Source of the DNA: Psychromonas sp. CD1
GTDB taxonomy: Bacteria; Pseudomonadota; Gammaproteobacteria; Enterobacterales; Psychromonadaceae
Reading direction: 5' to 3'
Assembly (NCBI RefSeq): GCF_002239585.1
Contig: NZ_NDFH01000003.1
Location: 124,001-188,000 of the forward strand
Length of the DNA stretch: 64,000 bases
Shown here: positions 20,527 through 31,348 of the stretch, one piece after another
Position numbering within the stretch: the stretch's first letter is position 1
Layout of the letters: each line of letters begins with the position of its first letter
Translations under genes and position numbers: made by a program
Notes under the pieces: model-generated
What the model was told of the DNA's origin: nothing
Databases searched by the model: none
The model's input: the letters and a program-made list of their open reading frames with translations, nothing else

Positions 20527-21351
20527 ATGTGGTTATTGATCTTGTTAATTGATTATAGTCGTTACTTAATAAATTATGTCACCGGGCTCATCTTTGCTCT
20601 TTTTAGTGGGGTATTTTTTGTGAATATTTCTTGGATGATACTTGTTGCAGGACAAAGTGGAACCATGACGGGCGTCGTAATGGCTTTTATGGCACTGCCG
20701 ATGATATTATTTTCTATTGTAGTACCGAAATATTATTGTCAACATTCACCTCGTAAAATTGTATTTATATCGACACTAGTAACAATACCCGGCATATTAT
20801 TTGTCTTGTTTTCATTACAATTAAATGGTTATCAATTGTTTTTAATGTTGATGGGCCTCGTCTTGCTAGGCTCCGGTCTTGGCGGGCTTGTCTCACAGTC
20901 AGCAATGATAGTTTCTTGCACATTGAATTCTCGAGATGCCGCACAGGCTTCGGGTATCCAGTGTTCCGTGCGCAACATATGGCAAGCCACCGCCGTTTCT
21001 ATCGTCGGCAGTGTTTTATTATTTAGCTCCTCCACTTTATTTAAAAGCGCCATGCTACATGCATCTGTAGCCCCTCAAGCTAAAGAATATATACAAGCCC
21101 AGCCTGTTATTGGGTTTATGAGTAATACGGATTTTATTAAAGAGATGCAACAAGCGAATTTTTCGGTTGATGATACGCGAGTATCTCTTTTGCTATATAA
21201 AGAAACACGGATGGAATCTGCTCAGTATGCTTTGGGCATATTAATTATATTGGTTTTTTTACATATTCCCGGTTTTTTTGCTATTCCAACCCAAGGTTGG
21301 GAAGAAAAATTAATAGTAGAATGTGATGAGGAGAAACAGGATGAATTTTAA
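20527..21351 (+). pseudogene. MFS transporter, C-terminal half only
   Basis: About 270 residues resemble the second half of a drug/H+ antiporter-type major facilitator (DHA2-like): some six hydrophobic helices, a long glycine-rich LMGLVLLGSGLGGLVSQSA segment, and the AASGIQCSVRNIWQA-like region before a helix. Normal members have about 500 aa and 12-14 helices, so the N-terminal half is missing. The frame upstream of 20527 is antisense to the frmA start and not transporter-like. The last 11 bases overlap the next gene, so the pair was once an operon. A half-size transporter is unlikely to work alone. Confidence 0.75.
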
Positions 21352-23086
21352 AGATTTATCGTTACGCTTGATTGATTATGATGCAGAGGTGACCGTTTTT
21401 AAAGCTAAAAAAGTGATCACTATGAACAATAAACATCCTCAGGCTGAAGCGGTTGCGGTTCAAAATGGCATTATTGTCGGAGTGGGTGATTTTTCAAATA
21501 TCATTCAACTTTTGTATATTAATAAGATTAAAGTTATCTGCAATCAGCAATTCTCTGAGCACATTATTTATCCTGGATTTTCTGAACATCATATGCATCC
21601 GCAAATATTGGGATCCTATTTAAAACATTCACATTATATTGGTTATTTAGATAGAGTAGATGAAAAAGGAAATATTTTGCCAGGCATCCAATCAAAAGGT
21701 GCTTTATTAGCTCGTTTACAAGTACTTATTAGACAAGATAACGAACGTCTAGAGCAGGGCGATGCACATTGGTTGAACTGTTGGGGACTCGACCCTCTAT
21801 TACTGGGTAATGTAGATTTAAGTTGCAAAATCTTAGATAAAATCAGTGATAAATATCCAATCTGTTTAGCGCATGCATCCGGTCATGTGATCAATATTAA
21901 TAGTTATGCTATCGATTTATGTGCATATCAGGTATTGGCAGACGATCCTAATTTAGAGCGTGATATAAAGGGAGTTGTGACTGGGACAATAGCTGAAATG
22001 CCGATGATACAGCATGCAATTTTAAAAGGTGCTATGCGTATGGATTACACGATTGAAGGCTTGGTGGATGCGAGTCGTATTGCCACTAAAATAGCAAGAA
22101 TTAATGGTTGTACTTCTATTACAGATAAAGGAACTAATTTTCCGTTTATCCCTAAAGATAATGCATCTCAAGGCTGGATAGAGGCGAAAGAGCGTGGTTT
22201 ATTAAGTACACGAGTTAATATGGAGGTATGGTACTCAACGATTGAGCATTGGCGCTACGCAGGAAAAACGGGCTGGCCCGCTATTCACGCTTTAAAAAAC
22301 AAAAAAGATAATTTTTTAAGTGTGGGTAATCTTAAATTTATAATGGATGGCTCTATTCAAGGTTTTACTGCCAATATGTTGCCGGATCAACCGTATGTAA
22401 CTGAGCATAAAAAGAATGGGATTTTATTAATGAGCTGTGCTCAAGCCATTGAACAATTAAAAATAAGTGAAACGCATGGTTTTTCTTGCTCTATTCATAC
22501 CAATGGTAATGGTGCAATAGAGACCGCATTATTAGCGATTGAAAATGTGCGTCAAGCATCGTCTAATATTGGCTTTAGACATTCTTTAGAGCATTGCCAG
22601 CTTGCGACTGAAAATCAGTTTTATCGGATGAAAAAATATGATGTAACTCCTAATTTATTTGCAAATCATATTTATTTTTGGGGTGATGTTCACGTTAAGT
22701 ATACGGTGGGAGAACATATTGCTCGGCGAATGAATGCATGTCGCTCTGCGACGGATCATGGCTTATTACATGGTTTACATTCAGACGATATGGTCACGGA
22801 AGTGGCCCCCTTATTTTCTGCTTGGTGCGCGGTTAATAGGCGCACATTATCTGGGCGTGTCTTAGGTGAAGATCAATGTTTAAGTGTGGCTGAAGCAATG
22901 CGAGTTATCACTTATAATCATGCTTGGCTTGCACATCAGGATGATGTTAGAGGCAGTATTGAAATCGGGAAATGGGCTGATTTTACAATCTTAGAAGAAG
23001 AAGCGACAGAAGATGCCGCTATCTATTTAAAAGATATAAAAATAGTGGCAACGGTAATCAATGGTGATGATATTTTTATTAATTAA
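21341..23086 (+). CDS. Amidohydrolase family protein (YtcJ-like)
   Basis: This 581-aa metal-dependent amidohydrolase (Amidohydro_3/YtcJ type) acts on an unknown substrate, with no signal peptide. Visible are the N-terminal beta segment with AVAVQNGIIVGVG, the metal-binding FSEHHMHP near residue 85 (in place of HxH in many relatives), CSIHTNGNGAIETAL near 385, HSLEHCQL near 415, a late Asp in GLHSDDMVTE near 480, and the C-terminal GSIEIGKWADFTIL that closes this fold. The ATG at 21341 has AGGAG/AGGA just upstream and overlaps the MFS remnant. An uptake-plus-hydrolysis role is plausible for the original pair; the substrate cannot be inferred. Confidence 0.82.
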   Translation: MNFKDLSLRLIDYDAEVTVFKAKKVITMNNKHPQAEAVAVQNGIIVGVGDFSNIIQLLYINKIKVICNQQFSEHIIYPGFSEHHMHPQILGSYLKHSHYIGYLDRVDEKGNILPGIQSKGALLARLQVLIRQDNERLEQGDAHWLNCWGLDPLLLGNVDLSCKILDKISDKYPICLAHASGHVININSYAIDLCAYQVLADDPNLERDIKGVVTGTIAEMPMIQHAILKGAMRMDYTIEGLVDASRIATKIARINGCTSITDKGTNFPFIPKDNASQGWIEAKERGLLSTRVNMEVWYSTIEHWRYAGKTGWPAIHALKNKKDNFLSVGNLKFIMDGSIQGFTANMLPDQPYVTEHKKNGILLMSCAQAIEQLKISETHGFSCSIHTNGNGAIETALLAIENVRQASSNIGFRHSLEHCQLATENQFYRMKKYDVTPNLFANHIYFWGDVHVKYTVGEHIARRMNACRSATDHGLLHGLHSDDMVTEVAPLFSAWCAVNRRTLSGRVLGEDQCLSVAEAMRVITYNHAWLAHQDDVRGSIEIGKWADFTILEEEATEDAAIYLKDIKIVATVINGDDIFIN

Positions 23087-23117
23087 ATACTTGCCAGCTG
23101 TAAAAAATGAGTAGATT

Positions 23118-23157
23118 AAGCAAAATAGGTTAAAGAGATACTTAGCCTATTTTGCTT
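23118..23157. terminator. Bidirectional terminator, amidohydrolase/ubiG
   Basis: A 16-bp stem (AAGCAAAATAGGTTAA at 23118-23133 with 23142-23157, one G-U pair, 8-base loop) lies between the convergent amidohydrolase and ubiG genes. The right arm runs into the last codons of ubiG, and U/A-rich arms serve both strands. Confidence 0.8.
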
Positions 23158-23884
23158 TGATACAGTGCAACATATAATTTACGTCAACATTTTTTGTTAT
23201 GTGGAAATTATTATATAAGGGTCGATATTCAACACCACATAAATCTATACATTGTAGAGATGTGTTATCAATCGCAGCAAGTAATGTGGAAGGGCGAATA
23301 AATTTATTATATTCATGGGTACCTTTGGGCACCCATTGTAATAGATACTCTGCGCCTAAAATCATCATTAGATAAGCTTTTGCTGTTTTATTGATGGTTG
23401 AGAAATAAACACTGCCACCCGGTTTAAGTAAATCACAACAAGCCCGAATGATGGAGGCAGGATCGGGAACATGCTCCAGCATCTCCATGCAGGTGACCAC
23501 ATCAAATTGTTCTTTATATTGAGTGGCAAAGGCTTCGGCTGTTGTTTTTTTGTAGTCTAATGTACTTGCTGTCTCGAGCGCATGTAGACGCGCAATTTGT
23601 AACGATGCATTTGCCATGTCAATGCCAATAACTTGAGCACCTTTTTTTGCCATACTTTCAGCCAAAATTCCGCCACCACAACCGACATCAACAACGCGTT
23701 TTGCAAAGAGTCCATCAACGCCTTTTTCGATATACTCAAGACGCATGGGATTTAGCATATGTAAAGGTTTAAAATCACCCTTAGGATCCCACCATTGTGT
23801 TGCCATCGCTGAAAACTTTTCAATTTCTTTAGGATCTACATTTTCGAGATTGCTATTTTCACTGAGGGGCACATTTTGCGACAT
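23147..23884 (-). CDS. ubiG: Ubiquinone biosynthesis O-methyltransferase
   Basis: UbiG is the SAM-dependent O-methyltransferase that acts twice in ubiquinone (Q8) synthesis. The 245-aa protein has the typical N-terminus (EIEKFSAMATQWWDP), SAM motif I VVDVGCGGGILAESMAKKGA near residue 60, and CMEMLEHVPDP near 125. I use the ATG at 23884 (MSQNVPLSEN), since the longer ORF adds ten unconserved residues. It is divergent from gyrA, as in E. coli and Vibrio, where nrdA lies on the other side; here a formaldehyde/amidohydrolase block separates it from the nrd genes. Confidence 0.95.
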   Translation of the reverse strand: MSQNVPLSENSNLENVDPKEIEKFSAMATQWWDPKGDFKPLHMLNPMRLEYIEKGVDGLFAKRVVDVGCGGGILAESMAKKGAQVIGIDMANASLQIARLHALETASTLDYKKTTAEAFATQYKEQFDVVTCMEMLEHVPDPASIIRACCDLLKPGGSVYFSTINKTAKAYLMMILGAEYLLQWVPKGTHEYNKFIRPSTLLAAIDNTSLQCIDLCGVEYRPLYNNFHITKNVDVNYMLHCIKAK

Positions 23885-24134
23885 GAACGTGTACTCTATT
23901 AATTTAAAGATCAAGATTGTACCTAATATACGTAACTATACAAATGGATTTGTTTAGCGTTGTAAGCTGTTTTGCAAAAAAAATCACAGGTCAAAAATAA
24001 ATCACTACAAAGCAATGTTGACTTATTTACACCATAGCGTGCGTATAGGCAACTCTAAGGCTAAAAGAAAGAATCATTGAGCAAGGCTTTGTGCTAAACT
24101 GATGAACCCTAAAATTTTGAGGATCTTTAGCCAT

Positions 24135-26858
24135 ATGAGCGAATTTGCACCCGATGTCTCTCCAATTAACATTGAAGACGAATTAAAAAACTCTTATCTT
24201 GAATATGCAATGAGCGTAATTGTTGGACGTGCGTTACCTGATGTCCGTGATGGGCTTAAGCCCGTGCATCGCCGAGTATTATTTGCGATGAGTGTATTAC
24301 GCAACGACTGGAATAAACCCTACAAAAAATCGGCGCGTGTTGTTGGCGATGTGATTGGTAAATACCATCCACATGGTGATACGGCTGTTTATGATACGAT
24401 TGTTCGAATGGCACAAGATTTCTCTTTACGTTACATGCTAATTGATGGGCAAGGTAATTTCGGCTCTGTCGATGGAGATAGCGCTGCTGCGATGCGTTAT
24501 ACCGAAATCCGTATGGATAAAATTGCTCATGAATTATTAGCGGATTTAGACAAAGAAACGGTTGATTTTGTTCCTAACTATGATGGTACTGAGCTTATTC
24601 CTGAAGTTATGCCTACAAAAATACCTAACCTGCTTATCAATGGCTCATCAGGTATCGCTGTGGGTATGGCCACCAATATTCCGCCACATAATTTAGGTGA
24701 AGTGATTGATGGTTGTTTAGCTTTAATCGAAAATCCAGAATTAACCATTGATCAATTAATTGAATATATTCCGGGTCCAGACTTTCCAACAGCTGGGATA
24801 ATTAATGGCCGGAAAGGTATTGTCGACGGTTATAAAACGGGGCGTGGAAAATTAAAAATTCGGGCAAAAGCGCGAGTTGAAGTAAATGAAAAAACGGGTC
24901 GTGAAACGATCATTGTTAATGAATTGCCTTATCAAGTTAATAAAGCACGTTTAATTGAAAAAATTGCTGAATTAGTAAAAGACAAAAAAATTGAAGGGAT
25001 AAGCGCGCTACGTGATGAGTCTGATAAAGATGGCATGCGTATGGTAATTGAAATCAAACGCGGTGAAGTGGGTGAAGTTATTTTAAATAATCTTTATGCA
25101 CAAACTCAGATGCAATCTTCATTCGGTATTAATATGGTGGCTTTAGATCACGGCCAACCTAAACTTCTGAACTTAAAAGAGATGTTAAATGCGTTTATTT
25201 TGCATCGTCGAGAAGTGGTGACACGCCGTACTGTTTTTGAACTTAAAAAAGCTCGCTCTCGTGCCCATTTGTTAGAAGGTCTCGCTATTTCATTAGCGAA
25301 TATTGAGCCTATTATTGCGCTTATTCGCCATTCTTCAACACCTGCTGAAGCAAAAAATGGACTACAAGCACAAGGCTGGAAACTTGGTAATGTTGCTTCT
25401 ATGTTAGAAGCTTCAGGCGTTGATGTTGCGCGCCCAGATGGACTTGCCATTGAATTTGGTATGCGTGATGATTTGTATTTCATGACGGATACACAAGCTC
25501 AGGCTATTTTGGATATGCGTTTACATAAGCTAACGGGTCTTGAGCATGAAAAAATATTAAATGAATATAAAGAGTTAATTGATATTATTACGGCTTTATT
25601 ATTTATTTTAGAAAATCCTACGCGTTTAATGGAAGTTATCATCGAAGAGTTAAATACAATTCGAGCTGATTTTGCTGATCCACGACGTACTGAAATTACG
25701 GCATCTGAAACGGATCTTTGTATTGAAGATTTAATAACTGAAGAAGATGTAGTAGTGACCTTGTCACATGAAGGTTATGTTAAGTATCAACCCCTTACCG
25801 ACTATGAAGCGCAACGCCGTGGTGGTAAAGGTAAATCTGCAACAAAAATGAAAGATGAAGATTTTATTGATAAATTATTAGTGGCAAGTACACACGATAC
25901 CATTTTGTGCTTCTCTACTCGTGGACGTTTATATTGGTTGAAAGTATTCCAATTACCGCTGGCTTCTCGTCAGGCTCGTGGTCGCCCTATTATTAATATA
26001 TTACCATTAGAGCAAGGTGAACGGATAACTGCTATTTTACCTGTGCGTAAATACGATGATGATAAATTTGTCTTTATGGCAACGGCAAATGGTACGGTGA
26101 AAAAAACAGCATTAAGCGCTTATAGTCGTCCTCGTGCAAGTGGTTTAATTGCGATAAATTTGAATGATGATAATGAATTAATTGGTGCATTAATAACCAA
26201 TGGTAAAAATGAAATCATGATTTTCTCTGATGCGGGCAAAGTCGTACGCTTTAAAGAAGCCGAAGAAATTTTGGTTGTCGATGAAGAAGGCAATCCAGTA
26301 TTAGATGAGAATGGTGTACAAGAAATCAAGTTTAAAGGGGTGCGTCCAATGGGACGTACGGCGACAGGCGTTCGTGGTATTAAACTTAAAGAGGGTGAAA
26401 AAGCCGTATCTTTAATTGTACCTAATGCAACGGGACACATCTTAACGTGTACGGAAAATGGTTATGGCAAACGTACACCATTGAGCGACTATGCATCGAA
26501 GAGTCGTGCGACGCAAGGCGTGATATCAATTAAAGTCAGTGAGCGTAATGGTAAAGTCGTTGGCGCGGTACAAGTTGATGAAAACGATGAAATTATGTTA
26601 ATTTCAAACCGAGGTACTTTAGTGCGCACGCCGGCACATGGGGTTTCGGTGGTCGGTCGTAACACACAAGGTGTTACACTTATCAAAACGCGTGAGGGTG
26701 AAAAAATTGTAGCCTTACAACGTATAGAAGAGGTACAAGAGGCACCTGTTTTTGAAGATGAAGAAGAGGTGGATTTTAATACTAACGCTAAATCAGAAGA
26801 GGTACCGGATAAAGATACCCAAATAACAGAAGATCAAGATGAGATGCTTTCTGAATAA
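24135..26858 (+). CDS. gyrA: DNA gyrase subunit A
   Basis: GyrA is the DNA breakage-reunion subunit of gyrase (A2B2), which introduces negative supercoils. At 907 aa it is slightly longer than the E. coli 875 because of an acidic C-terminal tail. The active-site Tyr is in [11 protein letters not shown] near residue 122, the quinolone-resistance region reads [11 protein letters not shown] (Thr at the E. coli Ser83 position, Asp87 kept), and the GyrA box QRRGGKGK precedes the C-terminal beta-pinwheel repeats. The start [17 protein letters not shown] (24135) has GAGGA about 11 bases upstream; an in-frame ATG 11 codons earlier is less likely. Confidence 0.97.
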   Translation: MSEFAPDVSPINIEDELKNSYLEYAMSVIVGRALPDVRDGLKPVHRRVLFAMSVLRNDWNKPYKKSARVVGDVIGKYHPHGDTAVYDTIVRMAQDFSLRYMLIDGQGNFGSVDGDSAAAMRYTEIRMDKIAHELLADLDKETVDFVPNYDGTELIPEVMPTKIPNLLINGSSGIAVGMATNIPPHNLGEVIDGCLALIENPELTIDQLIEYIPGPDFPTAGIINGRKGIVDGYKTGRGKLKIRAKARVEVNEKTGRETIIVNELPYQVNKARLIEKIAELVKDKKIEGISALRDESDKDGMRMVIEIKRGEVGEVILNNLYAQTQMQSSFGINMVALDHGQPKLLNLKEMLNAFILHRREVVTRRTVFELKKARSRAHLLEGLAISLANIEPIIALIRHSSTPAEAKNGLQAQGWKLGNVASMLEASGVDVARPDGLAIEFGMRDDLYFMTDTQAQAILDMRLHKLTGLEHEKILNEYKELIDIITALLFILENPTRLMEVIIEELNTIRADFADPRRTEITASETDLCIEDLITEEDVVVTLSHEGYVKYQPLTDYEAQRRGGKGKSATKMKDEDFIDKLLVASTHDTILCFSTRGRLYWLKVFQLPLASRQARGRPIINILPLEQGERITAILPVRKYDDDKFVFMATANGTVKKTALSAYSRPRASGLIAINLNDDNELIGALITNGKNEIMIFSDAGKVVRFKEAEEILVVDEEGNPVLDENGVQEIKFKGVRPMGRTATGVRGIKLKEGEKAVSLIVPNATGHILTCTENGYGKRTPLSDYASKSRATQGVISIKVSERNGKVVGAVQVDENDEIMLISNRGTLVRTPAHGVSVVGRNTQGVTLIKTREGEKIVALQRIEEVQEAPVFEDEEEVDFNTNAKSEEVPDKDTQITEDQDEMLSE

Positions 26859-26875
26859 GAAAAGCGGATAAAAAC

Positions 26876-26903
26876 AAAATAAGCGACATGAGTCGCTTAT
26901 TTT
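26876..26903 (+). terminator. gyrA terminator
   Basis: A perfect 12-bp stem (AAAATAAGCGAC, 26876-26887, with 26892-26903; loop ATGA) whose 3' arm ends in U-rich sequence lies 17 bases after the gyrA stop. It is an intrinsic terminator separating gyrA from serC. Confidence 0.88.
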
Positions 26904-26971
26904 ATTTTAGGCTTGTACGATGTTAGAGTCTTTGTGACTTTTGTCTCTAATAAATAAGGGAAAAGAATAAA

Positions 26972-28060
26972 ATGAATAATATATTTAACTTTTGTGCCGG
27001 ACCTGCAATGTTACCTCAAGCAGTTATGCTACAAGCGCAAAAGGAGTTTTGTAATTGGCAAGATAATGGAGTATCTGTCATGGAAATGAGCCATCGTAGC
27101 CCTGAATATATGACCATGGCGGCAGAAGCTGAGCAAGATCTTCGCGATTTAATGGATATTCCTGATAATTATAAAGTGCTTTTTTGTCATGGTGGCGGTC
27201 GAGGCCAATTTTCAGCTATTCCTCTTAATTTATTAGGTGATAAATTAGATGCAGATTATTTCTTAACGGGTCAATGGTCTCATTCGGCAACACTCGAAGC
27301 TAAAAAATATGCACGTATTAATGAAACGAATATATTAACGACAACATCTGAAGGTAAAACAAGTGTTTTGCCTTGCGCACAATGGCCGATTAATGCCGGT
27401 GCTGCTTATGTGCATTATTGCCCGAATGAAACCGTTGATGGAATTGAAATTTTTGATGTTCCAGAAACAGGTGTTATACCCTTAGTGGCAGATATCAGTT
27501 CAACTATTTTATCTCGGCCGATTGATGTCACAAAATTTGGTCTTCTTTATGCAGGAGCACAAAAAAATATAGGTCCTGCAGGTTTAGCTATTGTGATTGT
27601 ACGTGAGGATTTAATTGGTCATGCGCGTCGCGCTATCCCATCTATTTTTGATTATGCAATACAAGATAAATTCAATTCTATGTATAACACACCACCGACT
27701 TATTCTTGGTATCTCGCAGGCCTTGTTTTTAAATGGTTAAAAACACAAGGTGGTTTAGTTGAAGTTGAAAAAAGAAATATTATGAAAGCAAATTTACTTT
27801 ATACCTTTATTGATAGTAGTGATTTTTATCAAAACAATATTGATAAATCAGTACGAAGTCGTATGAATATTCCTTTTAGTCTTGTTGATGAAAGTTTCAA
27901 TAATTCTTTTTTGAGCGCATCTAAAGTCGCTGGTCTATTAAATTTAAAAGGTCATAAATCAGTGGGTGGTATGCGTGCGAGTGTCTATAACGCAATGCCT
28001 ATTGCTGGTGTTGAAGCTTTAGTTAAGTTTATGCGTGACTTTGCAAATGAAAATATGTAG
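26972..28060 (+). CDS. serC: Phosphoserine aminotransferase
   Basis: SerC is a PLP enzyme that transaminates 3-phosphohydroxypyruvate to phosphoserine (serine synthesis) and also acts in pyridoxal phosphate synthesis. The 362-aa length is normal. The N-terminus NFCAGPAMLP and MEMSHRSPEY, the phosphate-site CHGGGRGQF near residue 75, and the PLP lysine in YAGAQKNIGPAG near 198 are all present. The gene heads a serC-hisC-aroA run after gyrA, an order seen in many gammaproteobacteria for serine, aromatic and histidine-type aminotransferase genes. Confidence 0.96.
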   Translation: MNNIFNFCAGPAMLPQAVMLQAQKEFCNWQDNGVSVMEMSHRSPEYMTMAAEAEQDLRDLMDIPDNYKVLFCHGGGRGQFSAIPLNLLGDKLDADYFLTGQWSHSATLEAKKYARINETNILTTTSEGKTSVLPCAQWPINAGAAYVHYCPNETVDGIEIFDVPETGVIPLVADISSTILSRPIDVTKFGLLYAGAQKNIGPAGLAIVIVREDLIGHARRAIPSIFDYAIQDKFNSMYNTPPTYSWYLAGLVFKWLKTQGGLVEVEKRNIMKANLLYTFIDSSDFYQNNIDKSVRSRMNIPFSLVDESFNNSFLSASKVAGLLNLKGHKSVGGMRASVYNAMPIAGVEALVKFMRDFANENM

Positions 28061-28103
28061 ATAAATAATTTACCTGCAAGAAGGGGACAATAAGGGATGT
28101 ATC

Positions 28104-29207
28104 ATGAGTACTGATTTTTTAAAACTGGCAAATGTTGGGGTGCAATCATTGCAACCATATCAGCCTGGTAAACCCAGTGATGAGCTTGCACGCGAGCTAG
28201 GTATCACAGATATTGTTAAATTGGCCTCGAATGAAAATCCACTCGGCATTAGCGCCAAAGTAAAGCAGATGTTAGTGCAAAGTATCGATGAGATCACTCG
28301 TTATCCTGATGCTAATGGCTATTATTTAAAACAAGCTTTAGCGGATAAATATGCATTGCAACCTGTTCAGATAACTCTGGGTAATGGCTCTAATGATTTA
28401 TTAGAAATGCTTGCCCATGCTTTTTTAAATAAGACGGATGAAGTGATCTTTGCACAGTATTCATTTGTTGTTTATGCGTTATTAACCCAAGCTATGGGAG
28501 CGCGTGCGGTACTTGTTCCTGCACGCGAATATGGGCATGATTTAGAGACGATGTTGCAGGCTATCACGGCTCGGACAAAAATTATTTTCATTGCAAATCC
28601 AAACAATCCTACAGGTACATTTGTAAATTCTAAAGTATTAAAAGCATTTATAGCGCGCGTGCCAGCACATGTTATTGTTGTTTTAGATGAAGCTTATTTT
28701 GAATATGTTAATGATGCTGAAGATAGTAGTAAATGGATAATTGATTTCCCGCATCTAATTGTATTACGCACTTTTTCTAAAGCTTATGGTTTGGCGGGTT
28801 TACGTATAGGTTATAGCTTATCGCATGTATCGATTGCAGAAATATTAAACCGGATCCGTCAGCCATTTAATTGTAATTCATTGGCACTTAAAGCAGCCTT
28901 AGTCGCATTAAATGATACGGCTTATTTACAGCAAACCGTGACACTAAATAATGCAGGGATGCAAGATTTAAGCGCTTATTTTAATCTGCACAAATTGAGT
29001 TTTATTGAATCAAAAGGTAATTTTATTAGTGTTAATGTTCGGTGCTCTGCAGAAGATGTTTATCAAGAATTATTAAAAGAAGGTGTGATAGTGCGGCCTC
29101 TAAGTCCTTATGGTTTAAAAAACCATTTACGCGTAAGTATTGGGACTTATGCTCAAAATCAGCGTTTTAAACAGGCATTGATTCATGTCTTAAAATTAGA
29201 GAGTTAA
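28104..29207 (+). CDS. hisC: Histidinol-phosphate aminotransferase (HisC2-type)
   Basis: This 367-aa class I/II PLP aminotransferase belongs to the HisC family. Visible are [11 protein letters not shown] near residue 40, NPNNPTGTF near 165, LDEAYFEY near 195 and the PLP lysine in [16 protein letters not shown] near 220. HisC transaminates imidazole acetol phosphate in histidine synthesis. The copy between serC and aroA in pseudomonads (hisC2) is associated with aromatic amino acids, so this enzyme may also serve phenylpyruvate or hydroxyphenylpyruvate. Which role dominates depends on whether a second hisC sits in a his operon elsewhere. Confidence 0.9.
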   Translation: MSTDFLKLANVGVQSLQPYQPGKPSDELARELGITDIVKLASNENPLGISAKVKQMLVQSIDEITRYPDANGYYLKQALADKYALQPVQITLGNGSNDLLEMLAHAFLNKTDEVIFAQYSFVVYALLTQAMGARAVLVPAREYGHDLETMLQAITARTKIIFIANPNNPTGTFVNSKVLKAFIARVPAHVIVVLDEAYFEYVNDAEDSSKWIIDFPHLIVLRTFSKAYGLAGLRIGYSLSHVSIAEILNRIRQPFNCNSLALKAALVALNDTAYLQQTVTLNNAGMQDLSAYFNLHKLSFIESKGNFISVNVRCSAEDVYQELLKEGVIVRPLSPYGLKNHLRVSIGTYAQNQRFKQALIHVLKLES

Positions 29208-29211
29208 TAAT

Positions 29212-30501
29212 ATGCAACAGCTTCGTTTAGAGCCTATAAGTAAAGTACACGGTACCATCAATCTTCCCGGCTCGAAAAGTCTGTCTAATCGAGCCTTATT
29301 GTTAGCGGCTTTGAGTCAAGGCACTACACGGTTAACCAACCTACTAGATAGTGATGATGTAAGCCATATGCTTAATGCCTTACAAAAGTTGGGCGTTAAT
29401 ATAAGTTTATCTGAGAATAAAACGGTATGTACAATTATTGGACTTGGGCGCGCCTTTAACACCCTAGAACTCGGTGAGTTGACTCTATTTTTAGGTAATG
29501 CCGGTACTGCTATGCGTCCACTTTGTGCCGCTTTATGTTTAGGTAAAGGGGATTATATATTGAGTGGAGAAGCACGTATGTATGAGCGACCTATTGGCTC
29601 TTTAGTCGATGCTTTAAGACAAGCCGGCGCGCAAGTTAGTTATCTAAAAGAGGAAAATTATCCGCCACTACGTATTCATGCTCAAGGTCTTAATGGCGGG
29701 ATGATAAAAATTGATGGGCGAGTGTCGAGTCAATTTTTAACTGCACTTCTTATGTCAGCGCCAATGGCAGGGGCAGATACACAGATTGAAATTATCGGTG
29801 AGCTCGTGTCTAAACCCTATATAAAAATAACGTTACAAATAATGAAAGATTTTGGGATTGATGTAGAGCATAACAATTATCAGACATTTATCATTAAAGG
29901 CCAGCAAGTATATCGCTCACCAGGTGATTATCTGGTAGAAGGGGATGCATCTTCGGCCTCTTATTTTTTAGCTGCTGGGGCGATTTCAGGGGGGGATGTT
30001 ACAGTAACAGGGGTAGGTAGGAAATCGGTTCAAGGTGATATTGCTTTTGCCGATGCATTGCAAGCGATGGGGGCAAAGATTGAATGGGGAGACGATTATA
30101 TTAAAGTAAGCAAAGGTGAACTTAATGCTATCGATATGGATTTTAATCATATTCCTGATGCCGCAATGACTCTGGCAATCGTTGCATTATTTGCGCAAGG
30201 TACAACACATATTAGGAATATTTCTAATTGGCGAGTGAAGGAAACTGATCGCTTATTTGCGATGGCAAAAGAATTGCGTAAAGTCGGTGCAGAGGTGATA
30301 GAAGGTGAAGACTACATTAGTATTACGGCACCAAAAATATTTAAAGATGCGTTGATTGATACTTATAATGATCACCGTATAGCGATGTGTTTCTCCTTAA
30401 TTGCTTTAGCTAAAACGGGTGTGACGATCAATGATCCGCAGTGTACTTCTAAAACCTTTCCGGATTATTTTAAGGCACTCTCTAGTATAAGTTCACATTA
30501 A
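29212..30501 (+). CDS. aroA: 3-phosphoshikimate 1-carboxyvinyltransferase (EPSP synthase)
   Basis: AroA joins PEP and shikimate-3-phosphate to EPSP, the sixth step of the shikimate pathway. The 429-aa length is normal. Motifs are [18 protein letters not shown] at the N-terminus, [17 protein letters not shown] near residue 90 (a class I, glyphosate-sensitive-type signature), and [18 protein letters not shown] near 340. It starts four bases after hisC, so they are co-transcribed, and a tandem repeat followed by a terminator lies downstream. Confidence 0.96.
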   Translation: MQQLRLEPISKVHGTINLPGSKSLSNRALLLAALSQGTTRLTNLLDSDDVSHMLNALQKLGVNISLSENKTVCTIIGLGRAFNTLELGELTLFLGNAGTAMRPLCAALCLGKGDYILSGEARMYERPIGSLVDALRQAGAQVSYLKEENYPPLRIHAQGLNGGMIKIDGRVSSQFLTALLMSAPMAGADTQIEIIGELVSKPYIKITLQIMKDFGIDVEHNNYQTFIIKGQQVYRSPGDYLVEGDASSASYFLAAGAISGGDVTVTGVGRKSVQGDIAFADALQAMGAKIEWGDDYIKVSKGELNAIDMDFNHIPDAAMTLAIVALFAQGTTHIRNISNWRVKETDRLFAMAKELRKVGAEVIEGEDYISITAPKIFKDALIDTYNDHRIAMCFSLIALAKTGVTINDPQCTSKTFPDYFKALSSISSH

Positions 30502-30553
30502 ACCTTATAAAACAATGGCTCATGTTGTCTCTCTGGTGTGGAGACGCATTAGA

Positions 30554-30619
30554 AACTAAAAAATAAAAATATATTAAATAACAAAGAACTAAAAAATAAA
30601 AATATATTAAACAATAAAG
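30554..30619. repeat. 33-bp tandem duplication before the aroA terminator
   Basis: Two adjacent 33-bp units (30554-30586 and 30587-30619) with the pattern AACTAAAAAATAAAAATAT followed by ATTAAA differ at two bases. The second unit runs into the left arm of the aroA terminator hairpin, so it lengthens the 3' untranslated region. Confidence 0.9.
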
Positions 30620-30643
30620 CGTCTTGCAATTGCAAGGCGCTTT
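30616..30643 (+). terminator. aroA terminator
   Basis: The stem AAAGCG-U-CUUGC (30616-30627) pairs with GCAAG-G-CGCUUU (30632-30643), including one U-G pair, around an AAUU loop, and is followed by GTTGTTT. It ends the serC-hisC-aroA unit before ktrA. Confidence 0.85.
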
Positions 30644-30685
30644 GTTGTTTAATGCATTTGTAATATTAATTGAAGAGAAATAAAA

Positions 30686-31348
30686 ATGAATTTACATAAT
30701 AAACAGTTTGCTGTTATTGGTTTAGGACGCTTTGGTATGGCTCTTTGTGAAGAGCTTGCCTCGCAAGGCGTACAAGTATTAGCGATTGATATTGTTGAAC
30801 GTTGTGTGAAGAAAGCTGCTGAATTTGTGAGTCATGCGGTGGTTGCCGACTGTAGTGACGAAGAAGCGGTCGCAGAATTAAAACTTGAAGATTATGATAT
30901 TGTGATGGTGGCAATTGGTGCTGATCTTAATACTAGTATATTAACGACATTAATACTTAAAGAATGTGGCACTAAAGCTGTATGGGTTAAGGCTAAAAAC
31001 AAATATCACGCTAAAATTTTAAGAAAAATTGGGGCGGATAAAATTATTAGCCCTGAACGAGACATGGGGATCCGTGTCGCACGTAATATGTTGAATAAAC
31101 ACATTTTTGATTATCTTTCTTTAGGTAGTGGACTCGCTATTACTGAAGTTGTGGTAAATAGCAAACATTTAGGTAGGCCAATGTATCAACACCCTTGTGG
31201 ACTTTGTGATGAAATGTCGATTTTAGCGTATAAACGTGGGCCCACTATCTATAGTCATCCAGATTTAAATACACTGCTGCAAATGGGAGATATATTAATA
31301 ATAGCAGGACAAGAAAATAAAATTAAAGAGCAGTTAAGTAAACTATGA
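30686..31348 (+). CDS. ktrA: Ktr K+ uptake system regulatory subunit
   Basis: KtrA is the cytoplasmic RCK ring subunit that gates the KtrB channel in response to ATP/ADP. The 220-aa protein starts with a Rossmann TrkA-N domain (FAVIGLGRFGMALCEEL; acidic residue in LAIDIVE; VVADCSDEEAV) and ends with a TrkA-C domain. Its sequence closely recalls Vibrio alginolyticus KtrA (GADKIISPERDMGIRVAR). It overlaps ktrB by four bases, as expected for coupled translation of the complex. In marine bacteria KtrAB serves Na+-dependent K+ uptake in osmotic adaptation. Confidence 0.95.
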   Translation: MNLHNKQFAVIGLGRFGMALCEELASQGVQVLAIDIVERCVKKAAEFVSHAVVADCSDEEAVAELKLEDYDIVMVAIGADLNTSILTTLILKECGTKAVWVKAKNKYHAKILRKIGADKIISPERDMGIRVARNMLNKHIFDYLSLGSGLAITEVVVNSKHLGRPMYQHPCGLCDEMSILAYKRGPTIYSHPDLNTLLQMGDILIIAGQENKIKEQLSKL

